Shown here piece by piece: positions 22,638 to 32,949 of a DNA stretch of 35,561 nt. Position numbers and translations under genes: made by a program. A model generated the notes under the pieces. It made no database searches and was not told the origin of the DNA. It saw only the letters and a list, made by a program, of their open reading frames with translations. Every line of letters starts with the position of its first letter. Position 1 is the stretch's first letter. This stretch comes from Saccoglossus kowalevskii (lineage: Eukaryota; Hemichordata; Enteropneusta; Harrimaniidae). Where the stretch lies: positions 459,833 through 495,393 of the forward strand of contig NW_003147275.1 in NCBI RefSeq assembly GCF_000003605.2, written 5' to 3'.

Positions 22638-25600
22638 ATGGTACTTAACGTAGTCTTCATGGGGGTTGTATTCGCTGTATGCTTCGCCATCTATTATTAC
22701 ATCGCTAAAACTTCCGATAAATGCATGTGCCCAGACAGACTGGATGGAAAAACAGTCATCATCACTGGTAAGTTTGCTTCTTATTTTTTTTTTTAATATT
22801 GGTTTTGTAATTATATTGCGCTCATACATTATTCTGGTACATGTGCGACTGATTGGGGCAGTAGTCTGCCAACGTTAATGCCACAACGAACTTGTTGGAA
22901 GATTCGCAAACATCATCAAGGGTGGACGTTAAGGTTTCTCCTAAGCACAGAGCTCGCAAAATTTTACAAGAAAGAACAGAGAATGCGTGTACTCCATACT
23001 TGAAAATGAAAAGCATTCGATTGAATTAATTTTTGTTCAAAAATTATGTGAGTTCTTGCAAGTTGAACCTGTCGTATTTTTTTTTTTAATATTGGTTTTG
23101 TAATTATATTGCGCTCATACATTATTCTGGTACATGTGCGACCGATTGGGGCAGTAGTCTGCCAACGTTAATGCCACAACGAACTTGTTGGAAGATTCGC
23201 AAACATCATCAAGGGTGGACGTTAAGGTTTCTCCTAAGCACAGAGCTCGAAACATTTTACAAGAAAGAACAGGGAATGCGTGTACTCCATACTTGAAAAT
23301 GAAAAGCATTCGATTGATTTAATTTTGGTTCAAAAATTATGTGAGTTCTTGCAAGTTGAACCTGTCGTATAAACCCACTGTCCTAGAAACTGACCAGGCA
23401 CTTGGACGCAAAACAATGCCGTGTTTTTCAGTTCTTTTATCTTTTGCGTAGCCCGGATAAATTGTGCAGAGAACAATCGTTTTATGGGGTCCTCAAGGCT
23501 GTTTTTTTCTTTCTTAAAACTTCACACAAGACTTAAGATCACTTTGAAGTGAAAAGTCCTTGCGATCACCAAATTTGGCGATGTTTTATAATATAACAAT
23601 GCAAGACTCGCATTGATTCTTCGCAAATTGTTTCTTTTAAAAAGGGGGTCGATAACTTATAAATTGCGAATGCTCGTCACAATAAAAATCCAGGGGCCTG
23701 AATAAAATAATCAAGGATTTCCAATCAAGGATATTTTGGAAGCCTAAACAAGATAAACAACACGTCCTTGAATTGTTCTCTTAACAATGAGCACTTTTTT
23801 TTGAAAGACAATGATCTGTTCGTGAATTGATAAAAGGAAATAGAAAACTATGTCTTGCCAACTTGAATCAAATGCACATTTTAAGAATTTGCTCCCTAAA
23901 ATTGCACTTTGTGATAAGTAACGAAAAGACGAAACAATTTCTAAACGCCCAGGTATTTGGCTTCAGAATAGAATGCAATGTTTAACGAGGCAGCTCACCA
24001 CAAGCCACCGATTAATTTGATGAGTTTGCACCTGCACATCCAAAAGAGAAACTTTGGAGTTTGAATCAACACGATTGTACTATGCAAACAATAATTATTC
24101 CAATTTTTCGAATATTTTGAGTAATTTGTATTCCTGATCAAAATGGTATTCATTGGTTGCAATTTGGAGCCACGTGTTATGCTCAATCTCTTTTCCTCTA
24201 AAAGGGTGGAATATTTTGTCTGGAGGTTCTTTTTCTGAAAGGATGTTTTCTAGTTTATCTTCTTTTGGCCTGCGAGTAATTACGATGCATTGATTCCGGT
24301 GGTCACTGAGCGAGGATATCCCTGAGAATACAGAACACCAAAGGGGCGTGTCTACTTACAACTAAGGCAACAAAAAGAAACCTGTTCATCTGTGAACATC
24401 TTATTATACAAATGAGTTCGATGACGTCAATCGTGACTCCCGTGCGTCACTTATCCCAGAAGGATTGCTTACCCGAAGGGGACAATTTCAGTGGAGCGGC
24501 AAGCCAGCTGTTTTATCTCTATAGCCGACCAGCGTCCTATTTAACCAATCAAAAAAACAGTATACTTCCGTTGGTTGCGTGACAATACTTCAGAAAATAA
24601 GCCTGGACCCCTTGAAAACAAGTCTGAGACAGTGTTTTGTCTAAATTCGAATACCGGTTTACGAATTGGTTCTCGCGTCGTATGATCTTTACGAGATAAT
24701 ACAGACTATCAAACCCACACACAAGAGAAGTAAAATATGCGAGCATTTCTAGCACCTAAGTATAAACTTTGGGCTGGTCATTAGATTTTATCATTTCATC
24801 ATTTATGAGCGTAATATTTATTTATTGACAGGAGTTAGTAAAACATGGTTAACATTTTTGATGGTTTTGAACAGCGATACAGGGAATAGAACATGTTGGA
24901 TGTTGAATGAATGACTACTAATATAAAGCCGTTATTTCCCATGAATAGTGCCAAACGTCGTGTTAAGGCAGACGGACCTTTGTACAGCTCGACAATGATG
25001 GCAATGGGACGTAAAAATAACACAATTTCAAATCAGCGTGAAGTTTACTTATCTGTTTACTCATTTTGTTCGCTTCTGTAGGTGGTAATTCGGGAATTGG
25101 GAAACAGACTGCACTGGAATTAGCAAAACGTGGCGCTAGAGTGATCCTAGCGTGCCGTAACAAAGATAAAGGGACCATGGCAGCCAATGAAATTACTGCT
25201 ATCACAGACAATGAAGATGTCCTCTGCATGCATTGCGATCTAGCCAGTTTGCAGAGCGTTCGAATGTTTGCTCAAGAATTCTGTAACACTGAAGATCGAC
25301 TGGATATCATAATTAACAACGCCGGTAAGCAGACGAAACAGTTCTTTTAAACGGATTCGTCGATTTTCATGCACAATGTATTCAAACTTTCACATTGTTC
25401 TCGTGTTTTAATCATTCGATTATCCGACATTACGTTACAGGTCTGTTAAAAGAGCATGAGCTGACAGAAGACGGCTACGATATCGTCTTCAGCAGCAACC
25501 ACCTTGGTCACTTTCTACTCACCAACCTGTTGATGGACAAATTGAGGGAAAACGGCGGGGGCCGTGTTATCAACATCGCGTCAGACATGTACATGTTTGG

Positions 25601-26210
25601 AAAAATCAACTTAGAAAATCTCAACCACAATTCCGACAGAACTCAAGCCTACAGCAACACAAAGCTATGCAACGTCCTATTCACTCACCATTTGTCAAAA
25701 ATAACGAAGGGGACCGGCGTCTCGACATTCTCATTGCATCCCGGTAAGCAGGCGACTTCATTTTGCCGCCAAAATTACATTCAGATAATATAACATGCTT
25801 TGTAAAATTGTTTACTTTGTACGAAGTCACCATCATATCTCACGTACCTGTTTTGGTCTTTTTTTTATTTCATAGGCATGATTAACTCAGATATGAAGCG
25901 GAATTGGTACGGTTGGTTGCGAGCCATCGAACCCATGGTCTCAATTCTGTTCATGAAACCGGTCGAACATAGTATTCACACTCCCGTACATTGTTGCGTT
26001 GCTCCAAATTTAGAACAATACTCAGGCAGTTACTTCAAAGGATGTACACCAAGATGGGTTCTTCCGTTTGCCAGGGACGACGTGGTTGCCAAGGGATTGT
26101 GGGAGAAAAGTGAGAGAATGGTTGGACTCGCGAGAAGGAAGTCTTACGTTGAAAATGTCAGGGCAGTCCGCGAATCTTCTTCGAGGCAAAGGAGCTTCGG
26201 TATGATGTAA
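22638..26210 (+). CDS. Retinol dehydrogenase-like short-chain dehydrogenase/reductase, four exons
   Basis: The exons are 22638-22767, 25082-25324, 25441-25743 and 25876-26210. All introns are GT-AG, all are phase 1, and the product has 336 residues. Residues 1-24 are a hydrophobic N-terminal anchor, as in membrane-bound RDH11-14-type enzymes. Then come the nucleotide-binding TGGNSGIG (about 43-50), ACR after the second strand (Arg suggests NADP(H) preference), NNAG (about 121-124), the Asn of SSNHLGHF, the catalytic Ser of NIAS, the YSNTK active-site Tyr and Lys, and LHPG. Near the C-terminus HCCVAPNLEQYSGSYFK matches the family's CAVAPELE-SGxYF block. Known relatives reduce or oxidise retinoids or other lipid aldehydes at the endoplasmic reticulum; the substrate here is unproven. 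Thr precedes the catalytic Lys where Ser is commonest. The start is supported by promoter spacing and the N-terminal anchor. The reading frame is intact. Confidence 0.95.
22783..23370. repeat. 293-bp tandem duplication in intron 1 of the dehydrogenase gene
   Basis: Two adjacent copies, about 22783-23075 and 23076-23369, start with a T run plus AATATTGGTTTTGTAATTAT and end in TTGAACCTGTCGTA. They differ at only about eight positions (for example CGCAAAAT against CGAAACAT, GCGACTG against GCGACCG), so the duplication is fairly recent. The unit includes the sequence right after the exon 1 donor. Both copies keep an open frame of about 54 codons on the plus strand and of 64 on the minus strand, but neither has a homologue I recognise or usable splice sites. 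Confidence 0.95.
23371..25081 (+). other. Remainder of intron 1 of the dehydrogenase gene
   Basis: Intron 1 runs from GTAAGT at 22768 to TTCTGTAG at 25081, about 2.3 kb. Beyond the duplicated segment it carries an exact TGACGTCA at 24422-24429 and CACGTG at 24171-24176, possible intronic enhancer sites. No coding exon or mobile element was recognised in it. Confidence 0.7.
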
Positions 26211-26247
26211 AGCGGTACGCTTGGGATCACTTCTGATCTACACGAGC

Positions 26248-26253
26248 ATTAAA
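26248..26253 (+). terminator. Probable polyadenylation signal of the dehydrogenase gene
   Basis: ATTAAA, the commonest variant of the AATAAA signal, lies 38 bp after the TAA stop at 26208-26210. The 3' UTR would be very short. No better signal is seen in the next 100 bp. Confidence 0.4.
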
Positions 26254-26259
26254 GTGACA

Positions 26260-27720
26260 TTTTTATGAGAACCGGGATGAAAATGTTTTACAGTCAATTA
26301 ATCAAATTATTGTATTTATTATCAAATCTGCAGGTTTGCCAAAAATGGCACATTTTCTGAAATATTATTCACTTTTTTTAAAAGAGGACTTATTGAATTC
26401 CATCATATACAATAGTCGGACAGAGTGACAGGCAGACGGTTAGATAACCGACAGACAGCAAACATGCAGGTAGAACAACTCTCTTGAAGTGGATAATCAG
26501 AAGAAGGCAATCGTCATCTGCGCATGAGGAAGACCGCCATGTGTCGTTATTTAAACAAAGCGTCTGTCTTTGCAATTTTAGCGTGAGTTGATTTCGTCGC
26601 TTAGACGTCAATAATTTCTGCGCGTGCGCAGATGACGACCTCCCCTGCTTTAGACAAGTAGAGTACAGGTGTTCGGTTGGGTTATTTGGAAAAAGAAAAC
26701 AATTTCCCATAACATGTGAACAAAACAAAGTACTTATAAGAACTTTACATTCCATTGTATTGCAACATAGATGTAACTTGCTTGAATGCAAGAACTTGTC
26801 GGGTAAAGAATACGCCCGGCAAGACACAATGCAGCATTGTTTCATTGAGTAACTGCACAGTTTATTATACATTCCACGCAGTTTAAAAATGAAAAAAAAA
26901 GTATTTTTAATTGAACTTCAAACATTCCAACATTTTGAGATCGATTTATGATCCAGAATGGTATTGCGTTATAATTTATATAAGTTAAAAATTGATATTC
27001 CAACAATTTCTGGCCAAATTGTAGTAGTTGTTTATATTGCTTGAAATGTGCGCATGCGTACAGTGAATTTTGCTCATATACCAGATGAGTTACTTTTGAG
27101 TTCGGGGTGTGGACGCCCCTAGTAATTTACTGCAAACTACAGTCGCTGGACGCGAAATAATGACAGCAAGTTTGTTATATATATGCAAGAAATGAGAAAA
27201 ATGTGATACACACTGAAATGTTGACCAATTAGGATGGACTACAAGACCGTTCACTTTGATTGACTCAGAAATCTATTTTTGTATATATTATATATTTCTA
27301 TATCATATAATTATATTTTTCAAGTATTTTAATAAAGAACAAACATTAAATGTGTATATATGTGTGTATTTGTATTTATTCTGTGACCCTCATATCACGT
27401 GGCACTGTATTGCGAGAATGTCGACAATATAAAGACTACTGAACCGATGCCTCTTTCTCAAGTTATAAAACCCCGAAATGAAAAAAAGTCAGTGGTTATT
27501 TGTCTAACTGACATCATTTCCCGTCTACAAGTGTTGTGTTTTTTCACTGCATCCAAACACTCGTGGCCCCTGCAAATTGGCAGTGGTTTACGTGGAAGAT
27601 GCCCACTACGCCATGCGTTCGTCATAACCCGGATGTTAATATGTTACCGCCAAAGACAACCTTTGTCTCCTTTCACAAAATAAGCCTGCACTATTTTGTT
27701 CCATAATTTTGATCGAGGCC
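26260..27720. other. Intergenic stretch with an inverted repeat
   Basis: A perfect 14-bp inverted repeat, TCGTCATCTGCGCA at 26511-26524 and its complement at 26625-26638, encloses 100 bp. The minus strand is open for 160 codons (26872-26390) across it, giving an unusually Cys-rich translation with no domain and no promoter. 27230-27370 is rich in TATA-type dinucleotide repeats. No gene is supported. Confidence 0.45.
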
Positions 27721-27724
27721 AAAT

Positions 27725-28570
27725 GGACAACCTGCCTGACTACCAAACATGTTGTGGCAATGGATCATGTATGGACCAGACAGACTTATCGTCAGATCAC
27801 TGCACATGTGCAGCGGAGACTGGCCTGACTACCAAACATGCTACGACAACGGACAGACAGACAGACATATCGACAGACACACCCCAATATCACCGCACAC
27901 TCGCAACGGGGACTGGCTTGACTACCAAACATGATGTGACAACAGACAGACATACCTACAGATCACTTGCACACGTGCAGCGGAGACTGGCCTGACTACC
28001 AAACATGCTGAGACAAAGGACAGACAGACATACCGACAGACATATCCCAATATCACCGCACACGTGCAACGGGGACTGGCTTGACTACCAAACATGCTAC
28101 GACAACGGACAGACAGACATATCGACAGACACACCCCAATATCACCGCACACTCGCAACGGGGGCTGGCTTGACTACCAAACATGATGTGACAACAGACA
28201 GACATACCTGCAGATCACTTGCACACGTACAGCGGAGACTGGTCTGACTACTAACATGCTATGACAAAGGACAGACAGGCAGACACACCGACAGACATAC
28301 CCCAATATCACTGCACACGTGCAGCGAAACTGACCTGACTACCAAACATGCTGAGACAAAGGACAGACAGACATACCGACAGACATACCCCAATATCACC
28401 GCACACGTGCAACGGGGACTGGCCTGACTACCAAGCATGGTGTGACAAAGAACAGACAGACAGACGTACGTACCGACAGACATACCCCAATATCACCGCA
28501 CACGTGCAACGGGGACTGGCCTGACTACCAAACATGGTGTGACAAAGGACAGACAGACAGATCACCACAA
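27725..28570. repeat. Minisatellite of about 90/74-bp units with higher-order structure
   Basis: About ten copies of a unit start with GACTGGCCTGACTACCAAAC and continue through a CAGACAGACA tract, ACCCCAATATCACCGCACAC and GCAACGGG. Starts fall near 27725, 27818, 27911, 27985, 28074, 28163, 28237, 28328, 28417 and 28514, so spacings alternate between about 90 and 74 bp. The 74-bp form (GATGTGACAACAGACAGAC) recurs after 252 bp, showing that a three-unit block was itself duplicated. Five units contain CACGTG. Confidence 0.9.
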
Positions 28571-31376
28571 TGTGGGAAGCTGAATAGATGAGATTGTCGT
28601 GATACCGGTAGATCCATACCAATCGCGAGACAGCCAACAGTTTGAACGAAATACCTTTCTTTTGCAGCACAACGTTTTTGTAGACTTTCGAGAAATATTT
28701 TCAGATATAACCGTGTTGAATAGACTGAGTCTGCCCTAAATACTGAAATGGTACGTCCCTTTACATATATATGTGGGTTTATCCATATAGTTGTAATGTA
28801 CCCATCTATGAATGTCCACGTTTATTTTATTTACCACACTACAACGCCATAAATAAAATAAAGCAAATAAAAAAAATTTCTTGACAATCGTAAGGCCAAC
28901 AATAGGCACCAAAAACCTCGTATGCTGGCAATTTCTATTAGAATTATGCAATGTAACATCGATGATTTCCGTTCTTATACCAGTATTTTTGAACTTCAAT
29001 GACAACAATAATTGAGAAATTTTCATTTTGCCAGGACGTGTGACATTCGTGACGCATATGACGCCAAGTTATTACGATACATACTGAAGTATATGTATAT
29101 ATCCATTTGTAATGCAGATAAATTGTTTTGAAGCATTTTTTAACACATGGAGAATGTGTACTGTAATAAATGCACCAAGTACGATATTCACAAGATATCA
29201 GCATCAGCGAACAGCTGAACATCGCCTACCAGTCTCTAATGGAATTGTTTAATACATCTTAATAGATGTCATCATGGACGTACTAACGTACGTGCCAGTA
29301 CGTCCATGATGTCATGAATTCGCTGTAAATAGAGACAAAGTTTTATATCGTTATCGTTGTCAACATAACTTACGTATACTGATAATAAATCAAGTCTGAC
29401 TCTGAGCGCGTTAGCTGATGTCAAGTCAAACTTATTTTTTAAAAATCTTTTTTTAGGATCTGAGCAGAACATGGTCACTGGCATTAAGGGGAAAATTAAC
29501 AACATAAACAAACCACCACAGCCAACATATCACTCTTCTTTTGTCGCAATCATTTGAATCAGCGGAGCTCGCTCACGTCAATTTTTAACATTTTGCTTCA
29601 TCCTAGATATAAATCATGAACGGTGAACCCTGCTATTCACTGGAGGACACACAGAGCACACAAACAAACAACATACCACATCCGGGCTGCGGGATAATAA
29701 CTCCATTATATTGCAACGAGAGGAAGTTGTTATTAAGACATTTTAATGATGAACGATTTCAAGTTGTCTCATTTAACAATATATTTGAAAAATAATAATA
29801 AAAAAAGACAATCGTTGTAGTGTTGAGTGAGGACAATAAACAATAAATCTCCAGCACGACAACAATCAAAGGTGATTTTATGGCCACTAGTCCAACGGAA
29901 GAACGATCAGGTCATAATAGCAGAACGGAACAGGTGTATGACGTCACAAAGGAAATTTCTATCCAGTACGATAGCACTTGCCTTTGAATAAATATGTCAC
30001 TTGATGTACAACATCTCATTTCCGATGACATTTGAAAAGTGGAATGATTAACTTATTTTTACGTGTTGGCCTTCGACAGGATGGCCCACTGCCAGCGATT
30101 GCCTCATGCATTTAAGGCCTTGTTGTTGTGTTATTCTTCGACCAATTTAAGGAAGACATGAAACCAGACGAAACTCTCTCTACGATCTACATCTACAGTA
30201 GACACTGTTGTTATATTATGGGAGATGGTTCTGAGGGTCGTGACGTAGGTCCCTCAACACAACACCACGAGATGTATCATGGGAAACTATGTCCACGCGT
30301 GTTTTATAAGTTTCAACAGTTGAGCACGGGTACTAAATTAAACAGCGGTTGAGCACATTTTGAAAAACTCATTCGAAACTAAGACTATCATTCACAAAAC
30401 AAGAATTTGTAGTTCCAATCTCGGACTATTCAACTGATATATACTATTTTTACATATAATTGGTTTAACATATCAGGCCTATGCCATTATTCGCAGACTT
30501 CAAGAAAAAAACACAGTAAATACGTTACCAAAAAGCTTTATGACTGTACCAAAGTAGGGGCACTCACATGTAAAGTAAAAAAGTCTCTCAAAATTATAGT
30601 AATGAACAGTTATTAATACATATTTCAATCAATAATGATGAAAACATTCTGTATGATGTGGCGAAACACATTTATAACTGTTTTAATATACGAGTGAAAT
30701 GTTTAAACCAGCTGCTTAAGCAAATACATATTAACCAGTTTTTTTATGTTTAGAAATACGAGCGTTTTGTTTGATTTTTCCTGTATTGCTAGCGTTAGTT
30801 TTTTTTTTATGTTTTCAGAATTTATTATTTTATCGTACTTTTTATCAAAACCTAAAATATGGGGTACGATAACAATAAAGATTCTATTTACAAACCAAAA
30901 GAACAAATGACATTGAAACGTTGTTATGGCAATGGAATAGATCTTTAAACTGAAATGGGGCATGGTCTGTGTTTTTGCTAAAAAATGACCCTATGATGTG
31001 GTGATACGCACGAGGAAAATATTCATTCAAACATCACCCAAAAATATGTTTAATTTACTAGCAATTTGCAATATCAATACATGCCATGCCGTTCGACAAA
31101 CAAGACAGACTACTTTGTGTTTAGGGCTCAACCATTTGAAATTATGAGGGTGGCTGGAAGAGCGTGACCAGCGCAATTTTTCGCCGTGTCTTGTCTGTAC
31201 ATTTTCATTTGTTCTTGCAGTTTGACAATATCTGTAACACCTTTGTTTCTATTCGGTTTCTAGATTAAATTTGTTTTTAACAAATCTTCCAGCTATCCGA
31301 CACGAGAGTATGACAATGATAAAGTTGTCTCTGTGTCGCACCCATGTCCCGGTACCACTTCTTTAGTGGTCTGAGT
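28571..31376. other. Intergenic stretch between the two convergent genes
   Basis: No coding region is supported. It holds a strong hairpin at 29266-29315, an isolated TGACGTCA at 29939-29946 and a 74-codon frame at 30128-30352 that lacks any domain. 30360-31100 is A+T-rich. Its right end probably contains the 3' UTR of the minus-strand gene, but I could not pick a polyadenylation signal. Confidence 0.5.
29266..29315. repeat. 19-bp inverted repeat with 12-base loop
   Basis: ATGTCATCATGGACGTACT (29266-29284) pairs with AGTACGTCCATGATGTCAT (29297-29315) with one mismatch. The loop AACGTACGTGCC holds the smaller palindrome ACGTACGT. It would form a stable stem in RNA or a cruciform in DNA. Confidence 0.85.
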
Positions 31377-32844
31377 TTAAACGCTCTTTTGTTTGGGGGT
31401 TGAAATGCGAAGTTTAGTTTCAAGCATACCGCGTACTATATGCATCGGCGGTGTCCCGGATGGACGACGTATTTTGCGTCTTAGCATACCTTTTGGCACA
31501 TCGTCAAGACTTTTGTTATTGTGAGATTGCTCTTCTATAAAATCGACAGCGACTTTACTGCCTCTATTATTGGCGGACTTCTGGTAAACTGGCTCAGACT
31601 TGACGACTCCAAGTGATTTCCTACCTGGGACTTCCTTGGGTATGCGATGAATCTGTACAGCGGTTGCCACGGGAACAGCCGCTTGTATATCTGGTTCTAG
31701 TGACGCTTCCGCTCGGGTGCTCGCTTTGAGCTGGCCGATCGCTGCAGCATTTGGTGTAGCAAAATATGCATTGGTGGTTTTCCGACTGACTTCCGCTGTC
31801 TTTTTGGCACGTTTTTGCGAAGAGCCGCTTGAACTTGGTTCGTGGGTCGACCCTGTAATGACCGCTGATTTGGTAAGACTGGCAAAGCGATGCCTTGCAC
31901 TAGCGTGATTTGTCCGATGTAGTCACGTGATTTATGCATCTTCTCGGATTCTTGAGCGGGGCGCCTGACTGTCTGGTTCGCGCAATCCTATGAAAATAAA
32001 GTTTATTGGATTATTATAATACTGAAACAAAAACTGTTTATTTGGTTGATTATTCTTCTCTTGTGCGCTTCAAACGAATAAACAACCACGCCTGTACTGT
32101 AATCACACTGGCGCCGACCGTCTGGCGTGATATTAAAACACAATTGTATTTTTAGCATTACGTTATTTTTAATAAGCCTCCTGATTTCTACAATGATTAC
32201 ATAGATTTCATGATCAGCAAGGTGTTAATTACAAATGGCGAAAGAAAAGCGACGAGCCATTCTTTTTTTTTCAAAGTTTTGGGCCTGGGCTCAAAACTTG
32301 AATAGACTAATAAAATTTATAAATTACTGTAACCATCCAACATTGTAAAACAATTGTTCTAAATGATACATAGAATTGCGTCTGATCAATGTGACGCTGA
32401 ATATCGATAACTGAAGCTCTTAACTTTGTTCTTATCGACGTGGTTCGTAAATGTGGATGCTTGAAATGTAAGAAGTTACTACTTTCAATAAATTAAACAC
32501 AAAATGAATAAATACTATAAATGTTTTACCTGGAGTGATGATGACAGATGCGTTTCCGGAAAAGAGTTAGAACTCTGTGACAATCTTGCACCACATTCGC
32601 CGCACAGTGGATTCATTTTCTTCCGAGAATCTTGACAATATTTATGTGCGGAATGAGGTGAAGATGAAATCTCGCGCTGTAACAGTCTCATCTCGGTAGC
32701 GATTTCATCATTACGCAATTTCCTTGCGTGTTCCAGCTTTCGTATAGTCTCGCGAAGTTTTAGTTGCTCTCGTAGGAATTCTTTCTTCACCGATCCGGAT
32801 ACCATTGGATCCATACAAAGTTTGTCGTACATTTCCCTGGACAT
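31377..32844 (-). CDS. Unrecognised two-exon gene with an N-terminal coiled coil; frame appears shifted in exon 2
   Basis: Exon 1 (32844-32530) encodes 105 residues: MSREMYDKLC, a charged helical stretch with heptad-like Leu and Ile spacing (about 18-60, likely coiled coil), then CGECG, a possible half zinc ribbon. It ends in CTCCAG before GTAAAA. A good acceptor, TTTATTTTCATAG, opens exon 2 at 31987 in phase 0. Read straight on, exon 2 gives 96 residues (DCANQTVRR... to ERKRH) and stops at 31697, a 201-residue protein. A second frame, open from 31922 to 31377 (181 codons), overlaps it and looks equally protein-like. The motif PPMHI occurs once in each frame, suggesting that a one-base loss or a sequencing error separates them; the full product might then be about 300 residues. 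I do not recognise the family. Splicing and promoter support a real gene; pseudogene status is possible. Confidence 0.6.
31988..32529 (-). other. Intron of the minus-strand gene
   Basis: A GT-AG intron of 542 bp, read from GTAAAACATT (32529 downward) to TTTTCATAG (31988). It is A+T-rich with no further exon recognised, although a short unseen exon cannot be excluded. Confidence 0.6.
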
Positions 32845-32899
32845 ATTGGTATGTGTGTATTAGGGTCACGTAGTTCTTCAGCTACAAGATTACAGTCCA

Positions 32900-32946
32900 A
32901 GATTCTGAAGTAGGATCTGAGAGACAGTGTGGTTTATATGACGTCA
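32900..32946 (-). promoter_or_regulatory. Promoter of the minus-strand gene: CRE joined to TATA box
   Basis: On the minus strand TGACGTCA (32946-32939) is followed with no gap by TATAAA (32938-32933), giving TGACGTCATATAAACC. Initiation would be expected near 32910, about 65 bases before ATG 32844, which has the context ACCAATATGTCC. CRE-TATA composites are known from strongly CREB/CREM-dependent genes, including germ-cell genes in animals; the tissue here is unknown. Confidence 0.7.
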
Positions 32947-32949
32947 CTG

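Noticed and set aside
26390-26872. 160-codon minus-strand frame, the longest uninterrupted frame in the window, with about 10% Cys
   Set aside because: No domain, signal peptide or promoter, and it runs through an inverted repeat. Composition looks like chance translation of A+T-rich DNA.
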